This document shows positions 1 to 13,572 of a stretch of DNA of 64,000 bases, piece by piece. Source of the stretch: Thunnus maccoyii (taxonomy: Eukaryota; Chordata; Actinopteri; Scombriformes; Scombridae); the NCBI RefSeq assembly GCF_910596095.1, contig NC_056533.1, forward strand, positions 34,446,662-34,510,661, given 5' to 3'. The notes below the pieces were generated by a model. The model was given only the letters and a program-made list of their open reading frames with translations. It had not been told where the DNA came from and did not search any database. The position numbers and the translations under genes are program-made. Within the stretch, counting starts at the first letter, position 1. Every line of letters starts with the position of its first letter.

Positions 1-42
1 GAGAGTGTGATGGATCCTCACTCGGGGAGGTGACAGAGGGGA

Positions 43-66
43 GAGAAGGAGAGAGAGAGAGAGAGA
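43..66. repeat. (GA)n simple repeat
   Basis: A short, slightly interrupted run of GA dinucleotides in a purine-rich stretch. Confidence 0.85.
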
Positions 67-2651
67 GGTGTCTCTAGATGGAGGAGTAATCTTCCTGCTC
101 GTTGATGAACGCTTCTCCTCACCTCATACATTATCAGCAGGCGACAGCGCCTCAGGACTCAAGTCGATATCAGAGAGTTCGATGGCCGTTTTTCTCTCTA
201 ACAAATATGTACACATACATTATAAAACTGACCCGCTGAGGAGCTGTTAATGTAACAACACAGGAGAGGCACATACGGTCGTTTGACAATTTGTCTCTGA
301 TGCGAGCCGACGATAAACTCCGATTTATAAAAAAGTCCAAGAGAGAACGTTTCCAGAATAAAGTATGACTTCATGGACAGGATGACATCTTAGCAAACTA
401 ATCCAGTCTGTTTGTTTTTCCATCATTACAGCACTGCTTTGAACATGTAGCATCCTGGCTTAGAAAATTTTAAAGTCCAGCGGCTTCTTCCCATTAGACG
501 ATTACTTCACCAGTTCTAAAATAACAAGGGTTTCAGATCAACCTCCAAAAATAAGAAAAATAATAATAAAAAAGAAAAAAAAAACCAACAGGAAATGAGG
601 TTACACCAACTCCAGCGAGCCAAGTTCAAGAGCCATCATTAAAATTGGTGAATTATTATAGATCGTAAAACCAGGACTACCAAAAATAAAACAAATGGAC
701 CAGAGAGATTTGTCTTCCAGGTCTCATTTGTAATGCCTGTAAAGTCTTCACTGTGAAAGCCCTTGGAAAACGAGGCCAAGTTTCTGTGAGGAAACAGTTA
801 TCAGAGTTTGCTCTCCTGACACACTTTAACTGCAAGTCAACCAAAGTCCTTGAGAAGTTATTTCTCGTGACCCGACACCTTTTTTTCCAGGCTAGCGGCG
901 TCTTGGCGGGTTGATAAGATAAGAGATGTGATGGTCCAATAATCGTTGTTCAAGGCCCACAACAAGCATCAATCTTGTCAAAGCGCACCTGAGAAAACGC
1001 TGTGATGTCAACGCAGTCAAAACAAATCCCACCTCGAGTCATTGTAGGTGAAGGAAGGAGGATTTATCTTCGTTTGTTACGCTCCACTTTCAGAGCTTTA
1101 AGATCTCCAGGCTACCAGATGTCAAGATCACCCACCACACACCCATATATTTTTAAGTTGTTTCAAGACAAATCACAAATTTGGGTTTTAACATATTTAC
1201 AACATAAGATACCGTCTATCATTGGATGATAAAAAGCTAGGAGAAACCTAAGAAGAGCAGAAGATCAGTCTTCCAAGACGATCCAAGATGAAGTGAGTGT
1301 TTTTACCATAGAAATGGAGGAGTCTCCTGGATAATATAGCAAAACTATAGATCTTATGTCCATCTGTTTTAATTAACTTTCTTTTTCCTTGTTTTCCTTG
1401 CAGCTTGGTATGGTGAATGGCTAACTTACTGACTTGAAGTAATAATCTCAAATATCTCCGTTTTGTTCTCTTTGGTGTTCCCATGTCAAAACTTTCCTAC
1501 CAGCCATCGTCAGCCCAAGGAGCCAGACATTTCTCAAATCTCTGTTTAAGAGCGGCTGAGATACAATGAGAATAGCTGGTCCACATTAAAGGTCAGTCCA
1601 CTTGAAGTGAGCCTGGTCAGGTTAGACCAACCCGTTGTCACTAACTTCAGGGCTAACCCCCTTCACTCAGCAAGACACGGGAACATGGCTTTGGTCTTGA
1701 GGAGTTGTAGCGTTTATTCACTGACAAATAGCCTAAACTGTACAAACACTGCACTGCTTCATTCACAGCTATACTGCTAACTTCATACTCTCTGCTGCTG
1801 CTGCTCCTGCCTCACCACATACTCTCTACACACCAACTTCCGCACTGAGATATCCCTTCAAGGATAGCCACCAAACACCTAATGTTAGTCATGCAGAAAA
1901 TAAGCAGAACTTTTACATCTGGTACTATGGACGCCAGGACTTCTGTATGGATGTAAAGAGTAAAGCTGTAGTACAGATTTCCAAAGTATAGGAACAGAAA
2001 CACAGAATACAACCACACACTAAAGCTACAAAGAAACCAAGAACTGCAAAATAACAAAGCTTCTAGCAAACTTAACACCACCGTTCCGTTTCCTCTAACT
2101 GGTTTAGGGATAAGTACTTGGAAACTATATGAAATCCCTACTGGAGGACGATTTTGTGTTTTCAAACCATCCTGAAAAACACAAGCTGTCAATGCGCCCT
2201 CAGAGTGAACTATGGAGCCAAAAACATAATTTGTATTCTGCTCACAGTGGCAGCAGAAGCCCTACAGTACACCTCCACAGTGATGGTTTAACAAATCGTC
2301 TCAGCTGCTCAGTCATTGTCCTGTTGGGGACTATCAGGCACCGAAAGGAAATATTGCAGCACGCTTGTATTCACACATCATCCCGTTTCCATTGCTCTGC
2401 ATGTATAACTATGGAGGCACTGTATTTCACACTGCATTTCAATGGGCTATTTTCCATACTCCGCTGTAGGACTGTTATCACCCATCGCCCAATGTGTGAG
2501 ATATGGTTCAGGCTTTTATTGCATTTCCATGGAGCTGAGTGTTTCTCGGCTCCGGCGTGGTGTTATCTCAGGCAGCGTACGGTGATCCTTCACTAGGACT
2601 TACTCCTCTCATCAATTCTGCCCGTCGCTCCACTGAACCTCGCGTATTTTG

Positions 2652-2698
2652 ATTGGCTGGCATTTGGGGCCGCCTCATTGGTAGTAAGCGCTGATTGG
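2652..2698. promoter_or_regulatory. Cluster of three inverted CCAAT boxes
   Basis: ATTGG occurs at 2652, 2677 and 2694, twice in the extended form GATTGGCT. On the minus strand these are three CCAAT boxes in 47 bases, the arrangement bound by NF-Y at many promoters. No exon could be attached to it, so a promoter role, for instance for an alternative nav2 start, is a guess. Confidence 0.3.
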
Positions 2699-2822
2699 CT
2701 GAGCTGTGTTCTTCATTAGAGAAGACTTGGACAGCGGGCTGACCCCTGGAAGGTTCCAGTGCATGTTGTGATAAATGAGCTTTTTCTTCTCTGTCACACT
2801 GCCGTTCATATACACATGCATG

Positions 2823-2848
2823 CACACAAACATACACACACACACACA
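2823..2848. repeat. (CA)n-rich microsatellite
   Basis: Imperfect CA dinucleotide run inside a longer CA-rich stretch. Confidence 0.75.
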
Positions 2849-4039
2849 TGTGCAAACAGGGAGCACAAGCTCCCCCATACCTCCTGTGAATACTGCATCA
2901 CTCCAAAACAGCTGAACCTCCGCTGCCTGCAGGCTTGGCTTCCAAATCTATGTTAACCTTTAGTCAAAAGTGCTTACAGTAGTCTAAATTAAGATATGCA
3001 AACACCCAGGCAGCCTCATTTGCATTCTGGATGAGGCGAAGACTTCGACAGTTTTTGGCAGGTTCTGTAGAGCCCGAGCTGACCTTGATAAAGCGTACCG
3101 AAACACTGTGCTTCCCTCCACGAATCACTGCAGCCCATAGATTCTTCCTGTGTGTAACTGTAGTTAGGATGGAAAGAAATCTTCTTTTCTGTTGTGGTTT
3201 AACACAGCACACATGCTGTGTGGAAAATAAGTTTATTCTGATTGGCAGAATTACAAAGGATCCAAGAACTGCACCTTCACAGCTAGAAATGTAATTTACT
3301 TGCTGTAACTACAGAAAATGACCCCCACAGAGAGAATAATATAATACAATAAAATAATATAATCTGGCCTTGGAATACACTGAATAATAACTAATAAAAA
3401 AATGTGAGTTTCAATTTCACCACAAAAGATATAATTGAGTCATACTTGGCATGAATTGGTGGGAATTTTAGGGGGGGGTTTATCTCCAATGATATGATAG
3501 TTGCATCTCATTGGCCAGAATTCAAACCAACAAAATATGTGTGAAGTTTCGAATCATTGCAAACAGTCCGACCGTGTGCTGCTCCCTACTCCGACAGCCT
3601 GTGACAACTGCAGATACAAATTTAAGCCACCGCCATAAACAACTGCAGAATCTCGGTGCGATCGGTGTAACCCTCTACTTCAAATTGAAAGATTTCCAGA
3701 GGGACAGAAAGGCGAGAGATGGAAACCGACAGATGGGGAGGATTTTTTACAGGAGTTACCACCGGGCTTAACAGCTCTGCAGTTAAAACCACTGAGGCAA
3801 AGAGGATGACACAGAGGAAAATAGCAGGTAGGTATATAGGAGAGTCAGAGAGAGAGGCGATATGTGAGACGAAACAGACAGGAATCATCCACTGCACTGC
3901 AGATACACAGAGAGACTGTGTTGTTGTGTCACAACACTCCATAAATAAAACCCTAAAATTAATGCAAAAGCTTCTCATAATCAGTGTTTTAACATTTAAG
4001 GTTCCTGTGAAGGCAGAAATATCACCAGAGATGACAACA

Positions 4040-4480
4040 TCATACTGTATAAAACCTGTCCAATATTGGGTTTTAAGGCCAATGTTGATATATTTATATT
4101 TGAGAGCGTTAAAAAATCTGATATTGGCCAAAATCCAAAATATTAACTTAACTTTTTTTGACAAGGTCCCTTTAGAATTAGTTATTATTTGTCAGAATAG
4201 TTCATCACTAAGCTTCCTTAAACTTGAAAGAGTGATTTTTGACCTAAATGTTATTCTAAAGAATGAGTAAAAACTCATAAAATACAAAATATAAAAAAAA
4301 ATATAAGCAAACAAAACATTATATTAAACTTACATTTCTCAGTCAAATATATACAGAACTGCAGTCTATGCAACATTCATGTGCTGCAATTTTTTTTTTT
4401 TACCGTATACACTGATAATGATATACAGTTACATGCGTTAAACCAATATCAGCCAATAATAGCAGCTCAGCATGTATCAG
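4040..4480. mobile_element. Degraded hAT-like MITE (ATATTGG/CCAATAT family)
   Basis: The left part (about 4059-4130) repeats CCAATATTGG and GATATTGGCC motifs, and the right part (about 4440-4460) carries the inverted motif CCAATATCAGCCAATAAT. This is typical of the abundant non-autonomous fish elements whose ends read like nested ATATTGGC palindromes. A better preserved relative lies at 57,878-58,334. The open frames on both strands across here are by-products of the repeat. Boundaries are approximate. Confidence 0.4.
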
Positions 4481-7002
4481 TTGGGCTCTTGTATGTATTT
4501 TTTAAAATTCACCTCATTAAGATCGAGGCGATTCATTCGCTTCCAGTAACGGCGGCGGTACAAAGAGAGAGAGCGCGGTGAGAGAAAAGTAGAAAATGTG
4601 AATTAAATACTGTAAGTGGAGCTTTGTCTGTTCTTATGGAATGCTGTTACACACACACACACAGAGAAACACACAAAAATCACCAGCTGCTTTTGTTCAC
4701 AATCCAAGTCTGCATGTTCCGCACTGCCGCTGTCGCACTACTCAACCACTTCAATTACACACACACACATCTCCAAACATGCTGCTTTTCTGTCTCAGAG
4801 TGTATGTGTGAGTGTCTTATCTCCTGCTCCACACTGCATCAAGGTACCCGGCTCCTCTGCCTGTGAGTCACACACTATCATTCTGTTATCACCGCAGCTA
4901 CAGGGGGTCTCTTTAGTGAAAAAAAAAAAAAAAAAACCCTCACTTTCTCGCTGCTTCAGTCGACCGGCACCACCTCCTTGCTCTCCTGCAGCACCTCCTC
5001 CCCTCGCCGTTCACTCTTTTGCCAGCTCCACAGTTCAGCGAGCCAGGGAGGGCTGATGTAAGAGCCGTTAAGAGCTGCCTGCCAATAGTCGAAACAGCTG
5101 GAAGGAGAAGCTCAATGGGAGAGAAAACACAAGCGGCGAATTAACCCCCCTGAACCTGACAACTCAAACAGCATTAAACCTGCTGGAGATGGTGGAAGAG
5201 TGGGCAGGAAAAAAAAAAAAAAACACAGATAAACACGCACCATTAACACAATCGGGATAACGGAGCTGCCCTATAATCACCTCGCCAAACATTTCCCTTC
5301 TCTAGGTTTTGGAGTAATCCTTTTTCCCATGGCGAGGGAGAAGAGGAAGATGATGGAGCGAGACTCCCAACAGCCAATAAATTAACATGTTTTTACATGC
5401 CGTTAACATGAGCGTTTTTTTGGATGGGATCTTGTTTGAGGGAGGAGATGCTAATGTGTACGTCTCCGCCTGACAAAACGGCGCCGTGGATCGCTGTATG
5501 ACAGAGCAATGAAGCTTTACACAGGGAAGTAGTTAATTAGACTGAAGATGAATACATGCTCTTTTAGATCAATGTCAGACAATGTATCGTTTTATGCTTC
5601 AAAGACAAGTTTTTGTACATTTTGTAGAGCAGGGAGGAGGTAAAAAAATTTAAAAATCATCATATTTACAGCTCACAAATAAGTTGCCACTAGCAACAAG
5701 CAATATGAAGATACTTAATGTGAAACCACCAGAAAGTTTGCTAAAGTAACTATGCCTGGATATACTGTATTAGGAAGCCTATGGCATTACAAGTCAATGA
5801 GCAGGAATTAACTACATGTCAAATAAACAATTAATTCACCCACATGACAAAAAGAAACATTTTCCTCACTTACTTGAAGAGGTATCTGGTCGTACAGATA
5901 GTTTTGGCCACCCCAATATAATGGAGGTGAAAGGAATTTAATTTGTGCCCTTTAATCAAATTCAATGACAGCATCTGCTTGCATGTATTGGCCCAGACAA
6001 TTTATCAGTCTAACTCTATAGTGGTGAACATCAGCTGTGATGGTTTGATTAATTAAATGTAGAATGGAGGTGAAGGGAGACTCTGACTTCCTTGTTCAAA
6101 AGGTGATATACACTAAATACTGATCCTTTCTGTCTCCATGCAAAGGTGATGCAGTTCAGGGATTGTGGAGGAAACAGTTTACAGAGTGTTTGGAGCTCTA
6201 CATGTTTTATATACCTGTGTGTTTGCACTTGTCCAATCACTGAGGATGTGTATGTCGGATTGTTCTTTTCAGATAAAAAGTAACACAAGCGAACCTAAAT
6301 ATGTGACCTTCTGAGAGGAGCTTTTCACCACGTTAGTACTGATTTAACAGCACATGTACAGACCCATTCAGACAAAGATACGCAACCAAAACCACATTGT
6401 AAAAGAAGAGGAGATGGGGGGATACAGACTGGGGAGATAGACGTTGTGAACCACAGCAATGAAAAAGTAGTTTGTAATACGTACTGTTTTCCTGGATGAC
6501 GAATTTTACACCTGAAGGCTATTTGTTACATTCTGCTATAAAAACGAATGGAGTTTAAAACCTTTTTTTTTCCTTCCGCATCTCTGTGTGAGCAGCCTTG
6601 AAGAGCCCAGAGGACGACAAAGATAGAAGACAGACAGGCACTGGAAGACGATTACCAACAGGCAGCGAGACGGACAAAAAAAAAAAAAAGGCAGACAGAC
6701 GGGGTGTCTATTCTCCTCTCTCTTCCTGGATAAATATTTGATAGGCGGAACTCTGATGGGTATTGATTAGAGCCCTTATCCGCTCTTTATCGATCCCTAC
6801 TGACTGTGATCACTGTTTAGATGAACAGGCGCGCGCACTTCTGTAACCTCTGAATGTCAAAATCAGAATGAAAGGTTAAAAGCTCAAAGCGTTTAGCTTC
6901 ACTTAAGTGTTTTGTAATGAGATGATGGTAAGGTTATTCAGAGAACAGCACCGTAAAGATCTGATACTAAAGATAAAAGGAGATTGTGAATGTGTTTGTG
7001 TT

Positions 7003-7025
7003 TGTGTGTGTGTGTGTGTGTGTGT
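7003..7025. repeat. (TG)n microsatellite
   Basis: Pure TG run preceded by TTTG-rich sequence. Confidence 0.9.
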
Positions 7026-8269
7026 AAGCATGCCCTGTGGTGTCTATATGTAGCCACTATCAGGTTACAGTGCTTTCCCACTCTTAGGCTATCAAAGCCT
7101 CCTTCAGAGTCCTATTAACAGCTAAGATTACATTACCGCAATGTCCTTGAGCCCCATGTTGGGTGACCCCTGTTGTAGTGCTTACACAAGCACCTCTGCC
7201 TTCGAAACTGATGGGAACCACCATCACAACACAGACGTGTGTGTGTGTGACTTATGGGAATGGGAAAGAAAGTGTCTTGTTGGCCGCTTTAATCTGATCA
7301 TAGCACTACAGTAACATTGTAAAGTCAGGTGAGACACATGATGCCAATCTGACACTGTTGTAATAATTAAATAAAGCAGAGGATACTAAATGGAATAAAG
7401 CCACATTTAGAAGAAAATAGCACTGAAACAGGCAGGGGGGGTGCATTGGTGTAGCATGCTGCTAAAGGTATCAGCGAGAAAATGAAATATACATGATTAA
7501 ATCCATTTTTACTGATACCTTCATGAGTTTAAATGCTCATGAGATGAAAACTGTGAGGCAAGACTTTACAACTCTGGAAAGTTATCACAGAAAGTTCTTG
7601 GCAATTCACGGACAAAACTGGAGAATTACACCATTCACACGAAAAGGTAGTGGAATTTGTAATTGCACACATTTGTGTGGCCAACGCAGACAGAGAAAAA
7701 GCTGTAAAATAAGGCAGGAAAGGTAACACCTACTGAAAACGACTGTATAAAAATGTGAACTCCTGAAAACACTTCTCCCAGCCACTGTCATTAAATGAGA
7801 TGTACTTTTCTAAGGTGACTAATAAGTATTTCTCTATGAGCATCGTTTTGAAAAGAAGGTAGTTTGAGTAATTTTTGCCATTTATCCTTGAATTTATGCA
7901 GTTGCTTTTCAGTCAGAATAAGCTTAATTCTAACACAACTTGTGCCTTCAAACTTCTTCTACTTCCACATTTTAGAAAGAACCTGAAGGAGTGAGAGATG
8001 AAAGGGGGGGAAACATAGAAGTAAAAAGCTGATGTAGGGATTGAACTCCAGTCTCTGAGGTTATGCTGCATGTGTGGGAGTCAGTCCTTTTCCCTACAAC
8101 ACCTCAAACTCAATCTTTCAAAATGTGAAACGCAGCCGCCGTTAATCCCCCTACCGAAACCCCTACATGACCCAATCAGATTCACTAATCCTGGCGTCAT
8201 CTCTGATCTGTCCAAAACCTCTAATCAAATAAATGTCAATATCCCCATCTGAAATACTGACAAGTCACG

Positions 8270-8420
8270 GTTCTCGCAGGTTATTGTGACAATTTAATTA
8301 AGCCAAGGAAGCTGGCTTAATCCGTGCGTGAATCAATCAGATGCAAACAGATCATATTTTATTTCATTTGATTAGACTGATTGGCTCTGACAGAGGGGGT
8401 AATACAGCCAAGTGGGGAAG
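8270..8420. promoter_or_regulatory. Candidate conserved non-coding element with palindrome
   Basis: A repeat-free block rich in homeodomain-type cores (TTAATTAA, several TGATT/AATCA). It includes a perfect 9-bp inverted repeat, ATTAAGCCA at 8297-8305 and TGGCTTAAT at 8313-8321, separated by 7 bases. It has the look of a developmental enhancer inside a nav2 intron. Conservation cannot be tested from one sequence. Confidence 0.25.
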
Positions 8421-11400
8421 GTGAAATTAAAGGTAATTGAATTCCCAGGATGCAGTTACTGTCTGCTGTCATTATGGGCGAAGCTCCCGCTCAGATACTC
8501 CCACCACCAAGATATGCAGCAGCCTTAAGGCGAGCATCAATCACAGAGAGAGGAGCAATAACAGCTACGGTTTGATTACTTTAGACCAAACCCTATTGAA
8601 AAAGTTTGCTGCATTTTTGCAATTTATGACTGTATACACATTGGTTTGTAGCATAGAAATAGCATAAATAGAGTAAACACTGCCATTCACAACTCTAGTA
8701 GGTGACATTTGGAGATCTTCATATTCTCTTATGTACTTCCACTGATATCCTGTATAACTTTAATGTGTCTATTCCAGTCCTACACTGCAGCAGTGAGTTG
8801 GATCCATCAGTCAGATGGTGCACGAGGCCAAACGACTCGTAATCTGGCAACGTGCACACCGGCTCTTCTGTGAGCTTTTTTACGACCCACAGTTATCCAC
8901 AACACCCTTCTCCATAAAGTATAATTCCAGTTTAACTCATGACGGTGAAGATGGTGAACGAGCAAAACACTGAGAGACGCTAAGTTGACTAACTAGCTAA
9001 CATTGGTGCATAATAATGGTGCAGTCTGCATCTAATAAGGGAGTTGGATTGTACAAAAAAAGTAACATTGGAGAGCAGGTGGTGCTTCATGGAAGTACAG
9101 CACTTATAATCCATCTACATTATTTTATATTGTGTGCATAAAACTGCAATGGCCCCATCAGCAGATGGATGGATGGATTTGATCTTTTTCTTTGCCATTT
9201 ACACCACTTAAAGAGCTAATAAAGAACAAGACAACTGAGAATGAGTTATTCTTGGGTTACTTATCGTAATTGGTTGGGAGGCATCTTGAAAGCAACAGCA
9301 GTTTTTTTTGGCAGAAGATAGAGACCTACAATTTTGATGTGATTTTCTGGTGCCACACAGTTTTAAATGGATTTTCTCACCTGAAGACAACACATTAACC
9401 CTCAAGAATGAAAAGCGCTGGCATTCAAACCATCCTTACTGTTTTGAAAGCTAATGAAAGGTCATTACTCTCAGTTCACCATCCTCTGCGTAGCCTTGCA
9501 GTTTCTATTCAAAAGCGTACTTCATTATATCGTGAAAGAGAGTCATTGACCTGCGACAAATAGACTACCTAACACGCGCTGATTAACTGTCCTCGTATGA
9601 AGCGAGACTCTTTGATGTCCGCGTTTCCCCTTGATCTCCCTGTTCTCTACGCGTCTAGGAGATGGCTGAGGAGAACCAGGTGCGGGTGATCAAGTGTCCT
9701 TTTCTGGGTCCTTGATTCCAGGCGGGAGGCCGCAGTCTGGGCTCGGCAGCTGTGTATACACCGTACCTGGATCAATAACAGCAGAGAGCCTGTATTGATT
9801 ATGTGTGTAAGTGATACTAGAATGGGGGGTTGTTATGGAAGGAGGAGGAAGGGAGGTGGGAGGTAGGTGGCCTGGATTAAAGGTAACAGTGCTGTAGCCT
9901 CATGGTGACCCTGGTGAGATCTGTGTGTGTGTGTGTGTGGTGCTATGTGGTTTTCCCTTCTCTCTCACATGCTCTGATCCATCACAGTGGGCAGTATATG
10001 TGTATAATATGTGCACAGGGATGTTATTCAATACAGGTTGATCCATGAATTCAGAGGCTTCCCTGATGTGTCCTGATGTGACCCCCTGCAACAGATGTGC
10101 ACTCATTTCACCTCAAACGTGACCTCTGACTAATTAGCAACACAAGCTATCGCTTTCACAGAGACGGTTTTTGACACGCTGGATTATCTGGTGTCTGGTG
10201 AGACATTTTATTGATTCTAAGCTGCGTACATCATGATGCAATATTTAAGCCTAAATGAAGAAGTGTGTCCTGATTACATAAATCAAGCTGTTGAGCAATG
10301 CTAAGTAAGATGATACATGAATAGTTTGTATCAAGGATTATATTACAAATTCTTACCCTGCGGGGGTGGATTCTTCCATGTACGCTGCATCCTGCGTTCT
10401 CTTAAGACGTTCAACATTTTACCATTTATAAATACAATCAAAGGCATTCTGGCTTCATATATTTTAAGTTGCATTTAACATCTGCTCATTTTTGCAAACA
10501 GTTTTGGACTAATTTCAGTCAAACTACTGTATCACAACCAGCTACTGGTACTAAACACAAAAAATTCTTTCCAGTTAGGAAAGGTTTTGAACTGTACCAA
10601 CCCCCTTAGAAAGCCTTTGCTATGCATCTATTATGCTGCATTTTTGTTGTTACATTTTCAAAAATACAAGCTGTTCAATGGGAAAGAAAAACCACTGGCA
10701 CTGTTTAAAGTCCAAAATCTACCCACAATTATACAATCTATTATTCCTACAGAAAGAAAACAACTGGATAAAACCTTTTAAACTTAGAAATGGAATCTGT
10801 ACATTGGTGTTATATTCTTTTTTTAGTATGGTTGAGTGTGTGGAAACAATAAAAAATGTATTTATTGGGGACTGGGCACTGCTACTGGGATATACTAGTC
10901 AGACTACATTATCCATCTTCTTGTAGTTTGAACATACTTTGCATAAATGTACAGATTGCAGCTTGAAATAATAATCATGAAAAACACTGTTGCCATCCTA
11001 AACTCGTGTCATTTATATTTGAAAACAAGATACTGAAAACTAAAGAATATATTAACCTTTTGAAACCTTGTGCTTGATTATAAGGGTTTGGCTGATAGGA
11101 TGTGGCCATTTCTGCCTCATTAGCATTCGATGCATCAAGCCTGATGCAAAAAACTGATTATCTCTCAAAGCACAATGTGTGCACCATCAATATTTATATT
11201 ATAACCAGTGATATGGAGCTTCATTCACAAACAGCCTGCATGATCGTCCCTCAACAGCCTAAAACAGCTCACATGCAGCACACCACAGTGACACATGTTT
11301 CAATTAAAAAGCACAGCAATCAACTTGCAGCAGGGCATGAATATCTGACCACTAAAACTTTTTAACAATGGAATTTTTTTTTGTTATTGCCCATTATTAC

Positions 11401-11439
11401 TCTTGGACCATTTCTATTTACCAGCGAGCTACCCGTTCC

Positions 11440-11720
11440 TCCCGAAATAGAAACCCTGATCTGCACGTCATCCCCAGCTGTCATTTATTTACATTGATTG
11501 AGTCCTTGCTATAGACACAGTCACATGAAAAACATCTGTTCAACCGCCGAGCTTAGTGCTCTCCCAGGAATTGAATGGCTCAATTACAGCCGAGCACCAC
11601 GTCTGCGGCACCGCCCTCCGAAATAGTGCTGAGGCAGCATCCAGCGGCCATCAGGGGTGATCTGACACTTCATCCTGGGGCAAGAAACTCCTCAATATCC
11701 CTCGGCCTACTGTGATACAA
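11440..11720. promoter_or_regulatory. Candidate conserved non-coding element
   Basis: A block of balanced-composition, non-repetitive sequence in AT-rich surroundings, with AGCTGTCATTTATTTACATT and ATTGAATGGCTCAATTACAG-like homeodomain/forkhead cores followed by a GC-richer half. No coding frame spans it. Similar blocks lie at about 5,270-5,490, 6,720-6,810 and 9,540-9,800. The call rests on appearance only. Confidence 0.2.
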
Positions 11721-13551
11721 TTATCAAATATCGCTATGGTACCCCTACTAATGAGCCACAAGAACTGGGATCTAAATATAGTAAGAGTACTGCAATTATT
11801 TAGTCAAGTATGCAAGCTGCTACATGAACAGTGCCCTCAAATTAACTACATGTGCTGATAATTAGATTGGTGAACACCCCAATTTTCCTTGTTATGTCCT
11901 TTAGGCCATTATAGATGATTAGCAAATGTTGACTCTTTCTGGTGTGTTGTCAGTGAGAGAAGATTAGGTCAAAATGCCTCAAACTGTTTAAGTGACATGA
12001 TAATTTCAAATGAAACATATCTTAGTGGTACATATTCGGTGATTGTTACCCAACATGCAACGCAAACGCATTATCAATAGCGTTAGGAAATGATCCCTGA
12101 AAAAGCAGCTAGCAGCGTTCCTCGAGTACAGACGCCAGTAGTCATAATTAGCTACTTCCCACTTCTGTATGCTGTAGAAGTTATTTATACTTCAGATTCA
12201 ACACTACCCCTGACTCTCATGCAGCACATTGACTAGAGAGAGCATTAAGATGCAGAAGAGCAACAGAGGTGTCTAGGAAATGGGGAGAGAATGGGGGGGA
12301 AGGTATTGGAGACAGGAAATCATTGTGTGATTTCATGTTTAGCGGATTACACACTGAGAGAGACAGTAGAAGAGAATCTGTTCCATGAATAAAACAGGAT
12401 TATTTATTCAGAAAGATAAAAAAGGAGCGTTGAAGTCTAATCCCTCTATAGGATCGCAAATAAATGATCTTATGGAGGCAACATACAAAAAGGTACTACA
12501 ATGAACTTGAATTTCATACAGACTCATCCAGTTAACACTTGTAAGTACATATTGTTATCTGAATACCTGTGTTACATGGGTTTAAGTAGCTTTTGGCTTG
12601 GTGAACCAAGATGGCGCCATTCTCTATGGTAAAAAAAAAAAAAAAAAGTGGACAAAATCTTATAAAATATGAAATAAAAATTACATTTTGAGCAACAGCT
12701 ACAGAGAAAATATAATTTTCCTTCTGGAAAAACAGGCCTTGAGAGAATTACAGAAAGAGCCCATGTTCCCTCAGTACCATTGTTCATCGTCACAGTGCCA
12801 ATTGTGTTTCCTTTAGCCCTGCAGGCAAACACTGTCCAGCAATATTTCATTGAGCAACACATGGCACAAATCTCTATTTCTTGTGACAAAAGGAGGCTGA
12901 TGTAGAAAAAAACTTGTCCACCTCCTCCGTCTTCCAATTCCTTTTGTTGGGAGCCTCCGACTACAACCATAACTATAAATTGCTCTCCGAACGTGACGGA
13001 TTTACGGTATGGACTCAGTAATGGAGGTAGGGGCTGAGGTTAAGAGGCTGTGGAGTGTCTATATGTATGGAGCAGATTGGTTGGAAGAATGTGAAGAAAC
13101 TCCAGCTCTGCACTCGGTGTTATAGATGAAAAACCTTTTTTTTTACTCCTCATCCCTCCTTATCATTTGGAAATTCCTGGTGTGTTAAATTGAATTCTGA
13201 TGGTATTTCCCAGGATGAAGATGAGAGGGAAGGAATTGGAGAAAACATAATGCAGAGACGCTGGGACGACCGCTCTTAAAAACACACTGCTCGATCCTTC
13301 TCTTTCTGCAGACTCAAGATAAAAAAAGGGTCTCTGTCTTTATAGAACGAATGCCAACGTGGACTCACATTAAGCCAATGAGGCAAAGAGGAACCCACTT
13401 CCAGTATCATACATGCTGATCTGGTGGCACTGTGCTGTTGCATGTGTTCGCACCCCACCGGCAACAAATGACAGAAATTTGCAGATTTTAATCTAAAATC
13501 TTACCATGCGTGTTCATTTATTTCCTCCTGTTTCGATTTTTACCAACCAGT

Positions 13552-13572
13552 CACACACACACACACACACAC
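13552..13572. repeat. (CA)n microsatellite
   Basis: Pure CA run. Confidence 0.9.

Noticed and set aside
2129..2596. 155-codon plus-strand open frame
   Set aside because: No recognisable domain, no splice context, overlaps an opposite-strand frame of similar length; consistent with chance in repeat-poor intron sequence.
3622..4270. Overlapping open frames of about 180 codons on both strands
   Set aside because: They run into the MITE at 4,040-4,480 and have no protein similarity; mirror-image frames are a by-product of the sequence.
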